From: Eubacterium sp. UBA3720
Lineage (GTDB): Bacteria > Bacillota > Clostridia > Lachnospirales > Lachnospiraceae
Length of the DNA: 8,431 nt
Assembly: GCA_002371335.1 (NCBI GenBank)
Contig: DFHP01000017.1
Span: forward strand, 20,904 to 29,334
Direction: 5' to 3'
In this document: positions 1-6,192 of the stretch, piece by piece
Layout of the letters: the number at the start of each line of letters is the position of its first letter
Numbering within the stretch: the stretch's first letter is position 1
Translations under genes and position numbers: made by a program
The notes under the pieces: model-generated
Databases searched by the model: none
What the model was told of the DNA's origin: nothing
Seen by the model: only the letters and a program-made list of their open reading frames with translations

Positions 1-18
1 TTTCTGAACGAGGGACTT

Positions 19-46
19 TTGACACTTTAATCCTATGGCATAAAAA
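19..46 (+). promoter_or_regulatory. Possible promoter of the SpoIIE-phosphatase gene
   Basis: A perfect -35 hexamer TTGACA (19-24) is followed after 16 bases by TAAAAA (41-46), which matches the -10 consensus at only four of six positions. It lies about 58 bases upstream of the preferred start at 104. The -35 is convincing and the -10 is weak, so this is tentative. Nothing else in bases 1-67 can be assigned. The A7-C-T7 run at 42-56 lacks the GC stem of a terminator. Confidence 0.3.
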
Positions 47-103
47 AACTTTTTTTAACCGGGATCAATGCATAGTGCTTATTTATGCGGGAGAATGATT
101 AAG

Positions 104-1756
104 ATGACAAAGATAAAGAGTTTTTTTTCAGGAATTGCGGTAAACATTATAGGTTCGGTCGTTCTTATGCTTATTCTTTTTGGCGTAGTTGTCAGCGCAC
201 TGGGCTATATCAGCTTTACCAGAGCCTTTAAAAATGAGTATACCAATTCTACATATCATATGGCGGATACTGCGACCACTTTGGTCAACGGTGATAATAT
301 AGACGCTTACCTGGATGGGAAAGAAACAGAAGAGTATGCGAAAACAAAGGGTTACCTGGACGCATACTGCAGGAAAATGGGATTATCTCTTTTATATGTC
401 ATCAAGGTCGATACAAGCGATTACGGCAGATTTGTATCTGTCTTTGATTCCATAAATGAAGAAGTTGATAATTCGGGGTATACGGAATGGGGGATCGGAT
501 ACAAACGCGATACTACAAACGATGAGTACAGGCAAAAGTATAAACTGCTGTATGAGAAGGATAAATTGTATGAGACGATCTACAGGATCAATCTGAATGA
601 CGGTCATTATCCACATGTTACTACACTCGTGCCGGTGAAGGATTCGAAAGGAGAGGTTGTTTCCATTCTATGTCTGCAGAGATCGATCAGCGAGCTTCAT
701 AGAGCCAGAAAGCCATATTTGGTAAACATTGCCATATGGACAGTTTTCCTGGCGTTTTTTTCCGCGTTGTCTGCAGCGGTTTATATTCGAAGACAGTTTG
801 TCAGACCCATACAGAAGGTGTCGGATGAAGCAGTACGTTTTGCGAAAGAAAATACGAAAGACGAGGAACTCGGAAAGGTAAGCAAGTACAGGGAGATCTC
901 AGATCTTGCAAGATCCATCGATACCATGGAGAGCGACATGGTGAAATACATCGATCATCTTACTGCGATCACAGCGGAGAAAGAGAGGATCGGTGCCGAG
1001 CTTACGCTGGCCGGCAGAATACAGGAGAGTTCCATTCCGAATGAATATCCGGCGTTTCCGGATCGCAGCGAGTTTGATATCTATGGTTCAATGACGCCGG
1101 CAAAAACAGTCAGCGGCGATTTTTATAATTTCTTTCTGGTGGATGAGGATCATCTGGCCATAGTCATGGGTGATGTTTCGGGAAAGGGCGTTCCTGCCGC
1201 TTTATTTATGATGGTGACAAATATTGCGATAAGCAACAGGGCGCAGATGGGAGGAACGCCTGCGGAGATACTGGACTTTGTAAACAATGTTATCTGCGGA
1301 CACAACAGTCAGGATATGTTTGTCACAATCTGGATGGGTATCCTGGAAATATCTACGGGCAGGGTGACCGCCTGTAACGCGGGACATGACGACGCTGCTG
1401 TTTGCCGCAGGAACGGAAGCTTTGAGCTTTTCAAAACAAAGCATAATCTCGTCGTCGGAGCCATGCCCGGCGTCAGGTATCGGAATTTCGAGATCAGCCT
1501 CGAAAAAGGGGATAAGCTGTTCCTGTACACTGACGGCGTTCCGGAGGCGTCAGATAAGAATTATAATATGTTTGGCATGGAGAGGATGCTCGGGTCGCTG
1601 AATGCTCATAAAAATAGAACGCCGCAGGAGATCCTTGAAGGGATCAGCTGCAGCGTAAGCGAATTCTCAGGGGACGCGCCCCAGTTTGATGATCTGACCA
1701 TGCTCTGTCTTGAACTGAAACAGAATAGTGAAGAAAAACAGCCTGCAGGAGCGTGA
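104..1756 (+). CDS. Membrane-anchored sensor, HAMP and SpoIIE/PP2C-family serine phosphatase
   Basis: The product is probably a signalling phosphatase that dephosphorylates a phosphoserine/threonine protein, classically an anti-sigma-factor antagonist, in response to an extracytoplasmic cue. I prefer the ATG at 104 (550 aa) because GGGAG at 89-93 sits 10 bases upstream; the ATGs at 68 and 95 have no well-spaced site. Numbering from 104: membrane helix about 11-36, an extracytoplasmic stretch of about 170 residues resembling a single Cache-type sensor fold, second helix about 207-227, HAMP-like linker 228-283, a short helical connector, then the phosphatase domain about 318-538. Metal-binding motifs are all present: VSGDFY (Asp339), GDVSGKG (Asp357), NAGH (425-428), YTDG (Asp477) and FDDLT (Asp529/530), so it should be active. 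No anti-sigma, antagonist or sigma gene lies nearby, so the partner is unknown. The Cache assignment is inference; the phosphatase class is secure. Confidence 0.92.
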   Translation: MTKIKSFFSGIAVNIIGSVVLMLILFGVVVSALGYISFTRAFKNEYTNSTYHMADTATTLVNGDNIDAYLDGKETEEYAKTKGYLDAYCRKMGLSLLYVIKVDTSDYGRFVSVFDSINEEVDNSGYTEWGIGYKRDTTNDEYRQKYKLLYEKDKLYETIYRINLNDGHYPHVTTLVPVKDSKGEVVSILCLQRSISELHRARKPYLVNIAIWTVFLAFFSALSAAVYIRRQFVRPIQKVSDEAVRFAKENTKDEELGKVSKYREISDLARSIDTMESDMVKYIDHLTAITAEKERIGAELTLAGRIQESSIPNEYPAFPDRSEFDIYGSMTPAKTVSGDFYNFFLVDEDHLAIVMGDVSGKGVPAALFMMVTNIAISNRAQMGGTPAEILDFVNNVICGHNSQDMFVTIWMGILEISTGRVTACNAGHDDAAVCRRNGSFELFKTKHNLVVGAMPGVRYRNFEISLEKGDKLFLYTDGVPEASDKNYNMFGMERMLGSLNAHKNRTPQEILEGISCSVSEFSGDAPQFDDLTMLCLELKQNSEEKQPAGA

Positions 1757-3151
1757 TCAGGAAGTTGTTTTCGGAGATGCTGACGACGGGGATGGTTTCC
1801 TTAGTTTAAAGGATACCGGCATATATATATTTTTTGCGCGATGCAGCAGGGCGATCGCGTCCCTTTCAGACTCATAACCCCCGTTTGGAGCAGTGACGTC
1901 TATAGGCTTTTTCGGACTGCCGTCGGAAGACACATAGTCTAAAAGGATCTTTTTCATATTTTCGACGGTGGCTTCGGGATTATAGAAATACAGGCCTGAA
2001 ACGCCTTCAAATCCGGGCATGGTCCTTCTGACTACCCGGTATTTATTTCTGGGAAGGAACTCGGCGAGCCGTTCTGCCAGAATATTGATCCTGACGTCAG
2101 TATCCATCGTACGTATCAAAGCAATCTGATCCTCCTCGAAATATGGCCCGTCCACATAGTTTCGGTAAGGAGAGCTTTTCATGATGTTATACTCCATATC
2201 CTCCGGCATGCTTATATTTCCCTGACGGTAAATGATCATAGTGTTATCGCGCACTGCGAAAACACAGTATCCCGCATCCATGCTGTCAAGCAGATCGCAG
2301 AGAGCATCCGCATCTTCTTTGGGAAGCGCAGTGAGATTCAGGTATTCCTTCTCCTGAACGTCATATAAGGCCGCGCCGTCCATGACGATCAGCGGTACCG
2401 TCGGACGGATGAAGCCCATCTGTGATGTAAGAAAGGCAGGAGCCCATTTGGAAACAAGACAGATAGTGGCGCCTTCCAGATACAGACGGTTCAGAGCGAT
2501 CAGTACGCTCGATGAAATGTGTGAGTACCTGTCAGGGACCAGATCCTGAAGTCTTATAAATAAAAGCTTATCGTTCTGTTTTTCCCGCGGGAGATGGAAT
2601 GTGTTTATTGCCAGGGCAACAGTCAGGCCGATTGCAGTATCGATCAGCCGGTCCAGTGTCTGCATGAAGGGACGCTCAACATCCGGATAACAGATCACTA
2701 CACAGAGAAACACGATCGCCGCCAGAGAAGCGCTGGCAGTCTGCTTCAGCGTGACGCAGCAAAGAAGCGTGACCATGATGCCCAGCGACATGATGGCGTA
2801 GACTATGATCATATGAATATTCAGGATCGGCACATGTGTCATAAGGAGCAGGTACGCAAGACCCCAGAAAGCACCGATCAGAGTACCCGTCAGACGATTG
2901 ACTGCCAGAGTCCTGCTGTCGCTTGCATACGGCTGAATGCAGAGAACTGCCGCGATACATGACTGAACGATCATACCGCGGTAATCTCTGAGTATATATA
3001 TTACAAGGCACAAAAAAACAGAGACAGTGGTTTTTATCATGCGCTGTCCGATGTGCGGCAGTCTTACCTTTGAAAAAAAGGATGACGATCTCTTGTCCAT
3101 TTTTCTTTCTGCTCCCGAAGTCGTTTGGTAAAAAATGTGATTTTCACTCAT
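1757..3151 (-). CDS. FUSC/aromatic acid exporter-like membrane protein fused to a degenerate Cof-type HAD domain
   Basis: The 464-residue product has two halves. Residues about 39-186 hold roughly six hydrophobic helices in the pattern of FUSC/ArAE-family proteins, which are putative exporters of aromatic acids or other small molecules. Residues about 195-445 follow the order of a Cof-type HAD phosphatase: a motif I strand at 197-205, 'LYLEGATICLVSKW' at motif II, 'PLIVMDGAALYD' typical of the following strand, a cap region, then 'DAIALLHRAKN' at motif IV. The catalytic residues look lost: the DxD of motif I reads R200-x-Q202, and the motif III lysine aligns with E397. I infer a non-enzymatic, possibly ligand-sensing domain. 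The alternative is a divergent ArAE C-terminal domain. No Shine-Dalgarno precedes the ATG at 3151; the internal ATG at 3100 (447 aa) has GGGAG 11 bases upstream and may be the real start. It runs convergent to the phosphatase gene with no gap. Confidence 0.82.
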   Translation of the reverse strand: MSENHIFYQTTSGAERKMDKRSSSFFSKVRLPHIGQRMIKTTVSVFLCLVIYILRDYRGMIVQSCIAAVLCIQPYASDSRTLAVNRLTGTLIGAFWGLAYLLLMTHVPILNIHMIIVYAIMSLGIMVTLLCCVTLKQTASASLAAIVFLCVVICYPDVERPFMQTLDRLIDTAIGLTVALAINTFHLPREKQNDKLLFIRLQDLVPDRYSHISSSVLIALNRLYLEGATICLVSKWAPAFLTSQMGFIRPTVPLIVMDGAALYDVQEKEYLNLTALPKEDADALCDLLDSMDAGYCVFAVRDNTMIIYRQGNISMPEDMEYNIMKSSPYRNYVDGPYFEEDQIALIRTMDTDVRINILAERLAEFLPRNKYRVVRRTMPGFEGVSGLYFYNPEATVENMKKILLDYVSSDGSPKKPIDVTAPNGGYESERDAIALLHRAKNIYMPVSFKLRKPSPSSASPKTTS

Positions 3152-3167
3152 GATAGCACAAAGAATT

Positions 3168-3206
3168 TTTTTTGGGCATAAAATGAAAAAAATTTCGGCT
3201 TTTTTA
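3168..3206. other. A/T-tract cluster upstream of the rpiA promoter
   Basis: Runs of seven or eight T, then seven A, then six T occur about 15-16 bases apart in the divergent spacer between the FUSC-like gene and rpiA, ending about 27 bases before the rpiA -35. They have no GC stem, so I do not read them as a terminator. They could act as an UP-element-like or bent-DNA region for the rpiA promoter. That role is inference. No convincing minus-strand promoter for the FUSC-like gene was found here. Confidence 0.3.
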
Positions 3207-3232
3207 ATAAATGGTGAGATTCATAAATTCGC

Positions 3233-3261
3233 TTGAAGCACGGGAATGTATGAAGTATAAT
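3233..3261 (+). promoter_or_regulatory. Sigma-A type promoter of rpiA
   Basis: TTGAAG (3233-3238) and a perfect TATAAT (3256-3261) are separated by exactly 17 bases. Transcription should start near 3268, leaving an untranslated leader of about 80 bases before the rpiA start at 3351. The A/T-tract cluster just upstream fits an active promoter. Confidence 0.8.
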
Positions 3262-3302
3262 ACAAAAGAACAGCATTTAGCTGAAAAGAGGTGGACTTTT
3301 TC

Positions 3303-3326
3303 ATGTCCTTTTGTAAAAAAAGTTGA
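3303..3326 (+). CDS. Possible 7-codon leader ORF (MSFCKKS) in the rpiA leader
   Basis: Within the predicted rpiA leader, AGAGGTGG (3287-3294) lies 8 bases before an ATG at 3303 that opens a 7-codon frame, ending at TGA 3324-3326. The site is as strong as the one used by rpiA itself, whose Shine-Dalgarno begins about 10 bases after this stop. It could be a translated leader peptide or upstream ORF coupling ribosomes to rpiA, or a chance purine-rich run. The weak GGAC/GTCC complementarity around the ATG (3293-3296 with 3305-3308) is too short to call an attenuator. Confidence 0.3.
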   Translation: MSFCKKS

Positions 3327-3350
3327 AATTTCAGTGAGAGGTGAATGGTT

Positions 3351-4034
3351 ATGAACGCAAAACAGATGGCAGGATATGCAGCGGCTGAGTATGTTAAAGA
3401 TGGAATGCTTGTCGGTATCGGTACCGGATCTACGGCGCATTATCTGATCGAGAGACTCGGACAGAGAGTTGCGGAAGGACTTAAGATCAAATGTGTTTCC
3501 ACATCCATCGAGTCTTCAGAGTATGCCGAAAGCCTTGGCATCGAACTTCTGGATACGAATGATGTTCCCGTGCTGGATATCTGTATCGACGGCGTGGACG
3601 AAGTTGATCCGAAGTTTAACGGCATCAAAGGCGGCGGCGGAGCGCTGTTCCGTGAAAAGATCGTTGCATCCACAGCTAAATTCAATATCTGGGTATGCGA
3701 TGACTCCAAGCTGGTCGATAAGATCTATGCGTTTGGTCTTCCCGTAGAGGTAGCTCCGTTTGGTTACAAACATGCGCAGAAAAAGCTCGAAGAGGCAGGA
3801 TTTGTTCCGAAGCTTCGCATGAGAGACGGAGAGATCTTTGTGACGAACAATCACAACTATATTTTTGATACAGACTATACAAATACGAAATTCGGTGATG
3901 ATTATCAGGCTATGGCCGACTTCCTTAAGGGAACTCTGGGAATTCTTGAGACAGGATTCTTCCTTAACACTACGGATCTGATCATCAGCGCCGGAGAAAA
4001 CGGAATTACAAAGATCGAGAATCCTAACAAATAA
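3351..4034 (+). CDS. rpiA: Ribose-5-phosphate isomerase A
   Basis: This is the cytosolic enzyme of the non-oxidative pentose phosphate pathway, interconverting ribose 5-phosphate and ribulose 5-phosphate. The start at 3351 is preferred over the ATG at 3345, because GAGAGGTGA (3336-3344) runs directly into the latter but leaves a normal gap to 3351. This gives 227 residues, close to the usual RpiA size of about 220-230. Family motifs are intact: the phosphate loop GIGTGST (22-28), DGVDEVD with Asp80 and Asp83, KGGGGAL with Lys93, and the catalytic base Glu102 in REK (positions equivalent to D81, D84, K94 and E103 of the E. coli enzyme). LPVEV (130-134) and the NNHNYIFD segment (166-173) also fit. 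It has its own promoter and terminator, so it is monocistronic. I see nothing abnormal in it. Confidence 0.97.
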   Translation: MNAKQMAGYAAAEYVKDGMLVGIGTGSTAHYLIERLGQRVAEGLKIKCVSTSIESSEYAESLGIELLDTNDVPVLDICIDGVDEVDPKFNGIKGGGGALFREKIVASTAKFNIWVCDDSKLVDKIYAFGLPVEVAPFGYKHAQKKLEEAGFVPKLRMRDGEIFVTNNHNYIFDTDYTNTKFGDDYQAMADFLKGTLGILETGFFLNTTDLIISAGENGITKIENPNK

Positions 4035-4080
4035 TACAGTCAAAAACAAAGGAAAACATAGAATATACGTAAAAGATAAG

Positions 4081-4129
4081 AAAGAGGGGTTTCCCGGCGG
4101 CAAGGGCTGCTGCGGGACCCCTCTTTTTT
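4081..4129 (+). terminator. Rho-independent terminator of rpiA
   Basis: A perfect 10-base-pair outer stem (AAAGAGGGGT 4081-4090 with ACCCCTCTTT 4117-4126) encloses a second GC-rich pairing (CCCG-CGGC with GCTGCGGG) and ends in a six-T run (4124-4129). It lies about 47 bases after the rpiA stop. On the minus strand the same hairpin is followed by a looser T-rich run, so it may also terminate the small gene at 4342-4557. Confidence 0.9.
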
Positions 4130-4155
4130 GGTTCATAAAAAATGATGATCATTTC

Positions 4156-4337
4156 CTGCGAAACAAACCCTCCGGCGGATCGCAGAGCCGCGCAGAAGAA
4201 GACTCACAAGTGCGCCGCGCAACTCGCGCGCAATCAAAGACCGCGATTGAAGGATGAAGGAAAATTCAAGTCTCGCTCGCGAGACTTGGCGCGGGAATCG
4301 GCTCTGTTTCCAAACCGAAATCCTCATGCCCGGATTC
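4156..4337. repeat. Gene-free, GC-rich structured element; candidate intergenic repeat or non-coding RNA
   Basis: The roughly 300 bases between rpiA and the next gene hold the terminator and then this segment, which is richer in GC and CpG-type runs than its surroundings. It contains several inverted complementarities: CAGAGCCG (4183-4190) with CGGCTCTG (4299-4306); CCGCGC (4188-4193) with GCGCGG (4289-4294), partly competing with the first; a perfect 10-base arm pair at 4267-4288; CAATC/GATTG in the middle; and AATCC (4319-4323) with GGATT (4332-4336) at the right edge. The outer arms enclose the inner hairpin. Open frames cross it on both strands, but none has a ribosome site. Whether it recurs elsewhere in the genome cannot be seen from one window; the repeat label is inference. 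Confidence 0.4.
4267..4288. repeat. Perfect 10-bp inverted repeat with 2-base loop
   Basis: CAAGTCTCGC (4267-4276) and GCGAGACTTG (4279-4288) are exact reverse complements separated by TC. This is the strongest single hairpin or palindrome in the rpiA to small-ORF spacer. There is no following T-run on either strand, so it is not a classical terminator. It could be the core of a larger RNA fold, or a protein-binding palindrome. Confidence 0.7.
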
Positions 4338-4341
4338 TGAC

Positions 4342-4557
4342 TCAGATAGAATCCATCCAGTCGCTCAGAGTCTGTTTCAGACGCTCCTTGGTCATATTCT
4401 TTAATTCTTCGGAAGGCTCGCCGTACTGTTTGTAAAATTCTTTATAAAGCGCTCCTTCCGTATCAAATTCAGACTGACAGTACAGAAAGATCTGAAGCGC
4501 CTCGGAATAGACGCTGATCCAGTCATCATAAGTGGTTATTTTTTTTTCATCAGACAT
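4342..4557 (-). CDS. Small acidic protein of unknown function (71 aa)
   Basis: I do not recognise this family. The 71-residue product is acidic (Asp and Glu clearly outnumber Lys and Arg), predicted mostly helical, has no signal peptide or membrane segment, and contains one cysteine (Cys28) and two tryptophans (Trp13, Trp67). The frame is credible because AGAGGT lies 7 bases before the ATG and a plausible extended -10 sits just upstream at 4593-4601. It is transcribed divergently from pyk and has no same-strand partner. It may be a cytoplasmic regulator or adaptor, but nothing in the sequence shows which. Confidence 0.75.
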   Translation of the reverse strand: MSDEKKITTYDDWISVYSEALQIFLYCQSEFDTEGALYKEFYKQYGEPSEELKNMTKERLKQTLSDWMDSI

Positions 4558-4592
4558 TGGACATACCTCTTTCTTCTAATTTTAATAAACAT

Positions 4593-4601
4593 ATTTTAAC
4601 A
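4593..4601 (-). promoter_or_regulatory. Possible extended -10 of the 71-aa gene
   Basis: Read on the minus strand, TG-T-TAAAAT (4601 down to 4593) forms an extended -10. The candidate -35, TTACGT 16 bases upstream, is poor. It lies about 36 bases before the start codon at 4557. The region is AT-rich, so chance matches are likely. Confidence 0.3.
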
Positions 4602-4648
4602 TCAGAGCATTTCGACGTAAATATAATCTTCCGGGAGGTTGTTTTTTC

Positions 4649-4677
4649 TTCTGAATTGAAAATGTTTGTGATACAAT
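4649..4677 (+). promoter_or_regulatory. Probable extended -10 promoter of pyk
   Basis: TACAAT (4672-4677) is preceded by TG one base away (4669-4670), making an extended -10 element. The -35 position 17 bases upstream holds only TTCTGA (4649-4654). The TTGAAA at 4656-4661 is just 10 bases from the -10 and cannot serve as its -35. The predicted start near 4684 would leave a short leader of about 38 bases, with no room for a riboswitch. Confidence 0.45.
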
Positions 4678-4721
4678 GGTGGAAATGGGTGTACCTGTCA
4701 TAAAGGTGGAGGGTTTATGAT

Positions 4722-6161
4722 ATGAAAAAGACAAAAATTATATGTACGATCGGACCGGCCTGTTCGGACGCTGAAACACTGCGGAGCATGATCAACAGCG
4801 GCATGAATGTGGCAAGGCTTAATTTTTCTCACGGAACATATCCTGAGCATCAGGAAAAGATCGACCTGATAAAAGCGGTGCGTGAGGAGATGAGAGAGCC
4901 CGTGGCGATCCTTCTGGATACGAAGGGACCTGAATTCAGGATCGGTACTTTCGAGAATAAGAAGATAGAGCTCAAAGACGGAGATGTTTTCAGCTTTACC
5001 ATCGAGGATATACAGGGAAACAATGAGCGAGTGAGTGTTTCCTACAAAGGACTTGTCAGCGAGCTTGACGTCGATGACATAATACTTGTCAACGATGGCC
5101 TGGTTAAATTCAAGGTCAGGGAAAAAACAAATACAGATCTTATCTGCGATGTAGTTGTGGGCGGCGTTCTGTCTGACAGAAAGAGCATGAGCTTCCCGAA
5201 TAAAGTGCTGAAGCAGACCTATCTGAGCGAGAAGGATAAAGAGGATATCCTTTTCGGTATAAAGAATGATGTGGACTTTGTCGCCTGTTCCTTTGTCTCC
5301 ACAGCGCAGGATGTCGAGGATGTAAGGAAATTTATGAATGAGAACGGCGGCAGGGATATTCAGATCATCGCGAAGCTGGAGAACCGTTCCGGCGTGGACA
5401 ATGTAAAAGAGATCCTGAATCACTGCGAGGGTATCATGGTTGCCAGAGGAGATCTGGGAGTGGAGATCCCGTATGTGGAGCTTCCGGCAATTCAGAAGAA
5501 GCTGATCACGACATGCCGTCTGCGCGGAGGTCTCGCGATCACAGCTACGGAAATGCTTGAAAGCATGATTTCAAAGCCGCGTCCTACAAGAGCAGAGATA
5601 TCGGATGTGGCTAACGCCGTATTTGACGGAACCAGCGGAATCATGCTTTCCGGAGAGACCGCGGTAGGCGCATATCCGGTGGAAGCAGTACAGGCGATGG
5701 CAAATATTGCCGAAGAGGCAGAGAAAAATATTAACTATAACAAGAGATTCCGGGAATTTCAGTTCCAACTGAGAAATCTGAATGACGCCATTTCACATTC
5801 TACCTGTCAGCTGGCGATCGATACAAATTCCACTTGTATCGTGGCGTGTACCAGAACAGGTATGACCGGCCGTATGATATGCCGTTTCAGGGCAGAAACG
5901 CCGATCATCGGTATGACGACAAGCGAAAAAGCATACAGGCAGCTGGCTTTGAGCTGGAATGTGAAGCCTGTCCTTGTGGATGAATTTACATCTACGGACG
6001 TGCTTTTCTATCACGCAGTGATGGTAGCCAGAGCTACACAGATGGCAAAGACGGGCGACTCCATCGTCATCACAGGCGGAATCACGGACGGAAAGAGCGG
6101 AAATACGAACCTGATCAAGGTAGATACGCTCGGACCTGTTCCGAGATCAATGCACTTCTGA
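4722..6161 (+). CDS. pyk: Pyruvate kinase
   Basis: It catalyses the last step of glycolysis, converting phosphoenolpyruvate and ADP to pyruvate and ATP in the cytosol. The start is supported by GGAGG (4708-4712) 9 bases upstream. The 479-residue protein carries the standard layout: N-terminal barrel segment with TKIICTIGP, substrate loop ARLNFSHG (31-38), LLDTKGPEFR (64-73) leading into the B domain (about 70-165), the signature IIAKLEN with catalytic Lys218 and metal ligand Glu220, ARGDLG with Asp244, TATEMLESM (274-282) and MLSGETA (308-314), then the regulatory C domain. It lacks the extra C-terminal phosphohistidine domain found in many Bacillus and Clostridium pyruvate kinases. It is the first gene of a probable operon with the M18 peptidase gene. 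Which effector activates it (fructose bisphosphate, AMP or ribose 5-phosphate) cannot be read from the sequence. Confidence 0.98.
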   Translation: MKKTKIICTIGPACSDAETLRSMINSGMNVARLNFSHGTYPEHQEKIDLIKAVREEMREPVAILLDTKGPEFRIGTFENKKIELKDGDVFSFTIEDIQGNNERVSVSYKGLVSELDVDDIILVNDGLVKFKVREKTNTDLICDVVVGGVLSDRKSMSFPNKVLKQTYLSEKDKEDILFGIKNDVDFVACSFVSTAQDVEDVRKFMNENGGRDIQIIAKLENRSGVDNVKEILNHCEGIMVARGDLGVEIPYVELPAIQKKLITTCRLRGGLAITATEMLESMISKPRPTRAEISDVANAVFDGTSGIMLSGETAVGAYPVEAVQAMANIAEEAEKNINYNKRFREFQFQLRNLNDAISHSTCQLAIDTNSTCIVACTRTGMTGRMICRFRAETPIIGMTTSEKAYRQLALSWNVKPVLVDEFTSTDVLFYHAVMVARATQMAKTGDSIVITGGITDGKSGNTNLIKVDTLGPVPRSMHF

Positions 6162-6192
6162 TACATTCGGGAAGCTGAAATACGGAGGATTT

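Noticed and set aside
3168..3206. A/T hairpin as a terminator between the FUSC-like gene and rpiA
   Set aside because: The pairing is all A-T with no GC stem, and it sits upstream of two divergent genes, where no terminator is expected.
3262..3350. Riboswitch in the rpiA leader
   Set aside because: The leader is only about 80 bases, with no strong paired architecture and no terminator hairpin.
3516..4136. 206-codon minus-strand frame antisense to rpiA
   Set aside because: Shadow of rpiA that begins inside the rpiA terminator hairpin; no ribosome site or recognisable domain.
4140..4154. Palindrome AAATGAT-G-ATCATTT just after the rpiA terminator
   Set aside because: Short and AT-rich, with a one-base centre that cannot form a hairpin loop; no regulated gene starts next to it. 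Probably chance.
4133..4327. 64-codon minus-strand frame downstream of the 71-aa gene
   Set aside because: No Shine-Dalgarno, Arg-rich product with nothing resembling a domain, and it is open only because the spacer is GC-rich.
4142..4435. 97-codon plus-strand frame across the structured spacer and into the small gene
   Set aside because: No ribosome site (the ATG follows the terminator T-run), Arg- and Ser-rich low-complexity product, and it overlaps antisense the better-supported 71-aa gene.
4698..5423. 241-codon minus-strand frame antisense to pyk
   Set aside because: Shadow of a certain pyruvate kinase gene; its product shows no family features and it lacks its own expression signals.
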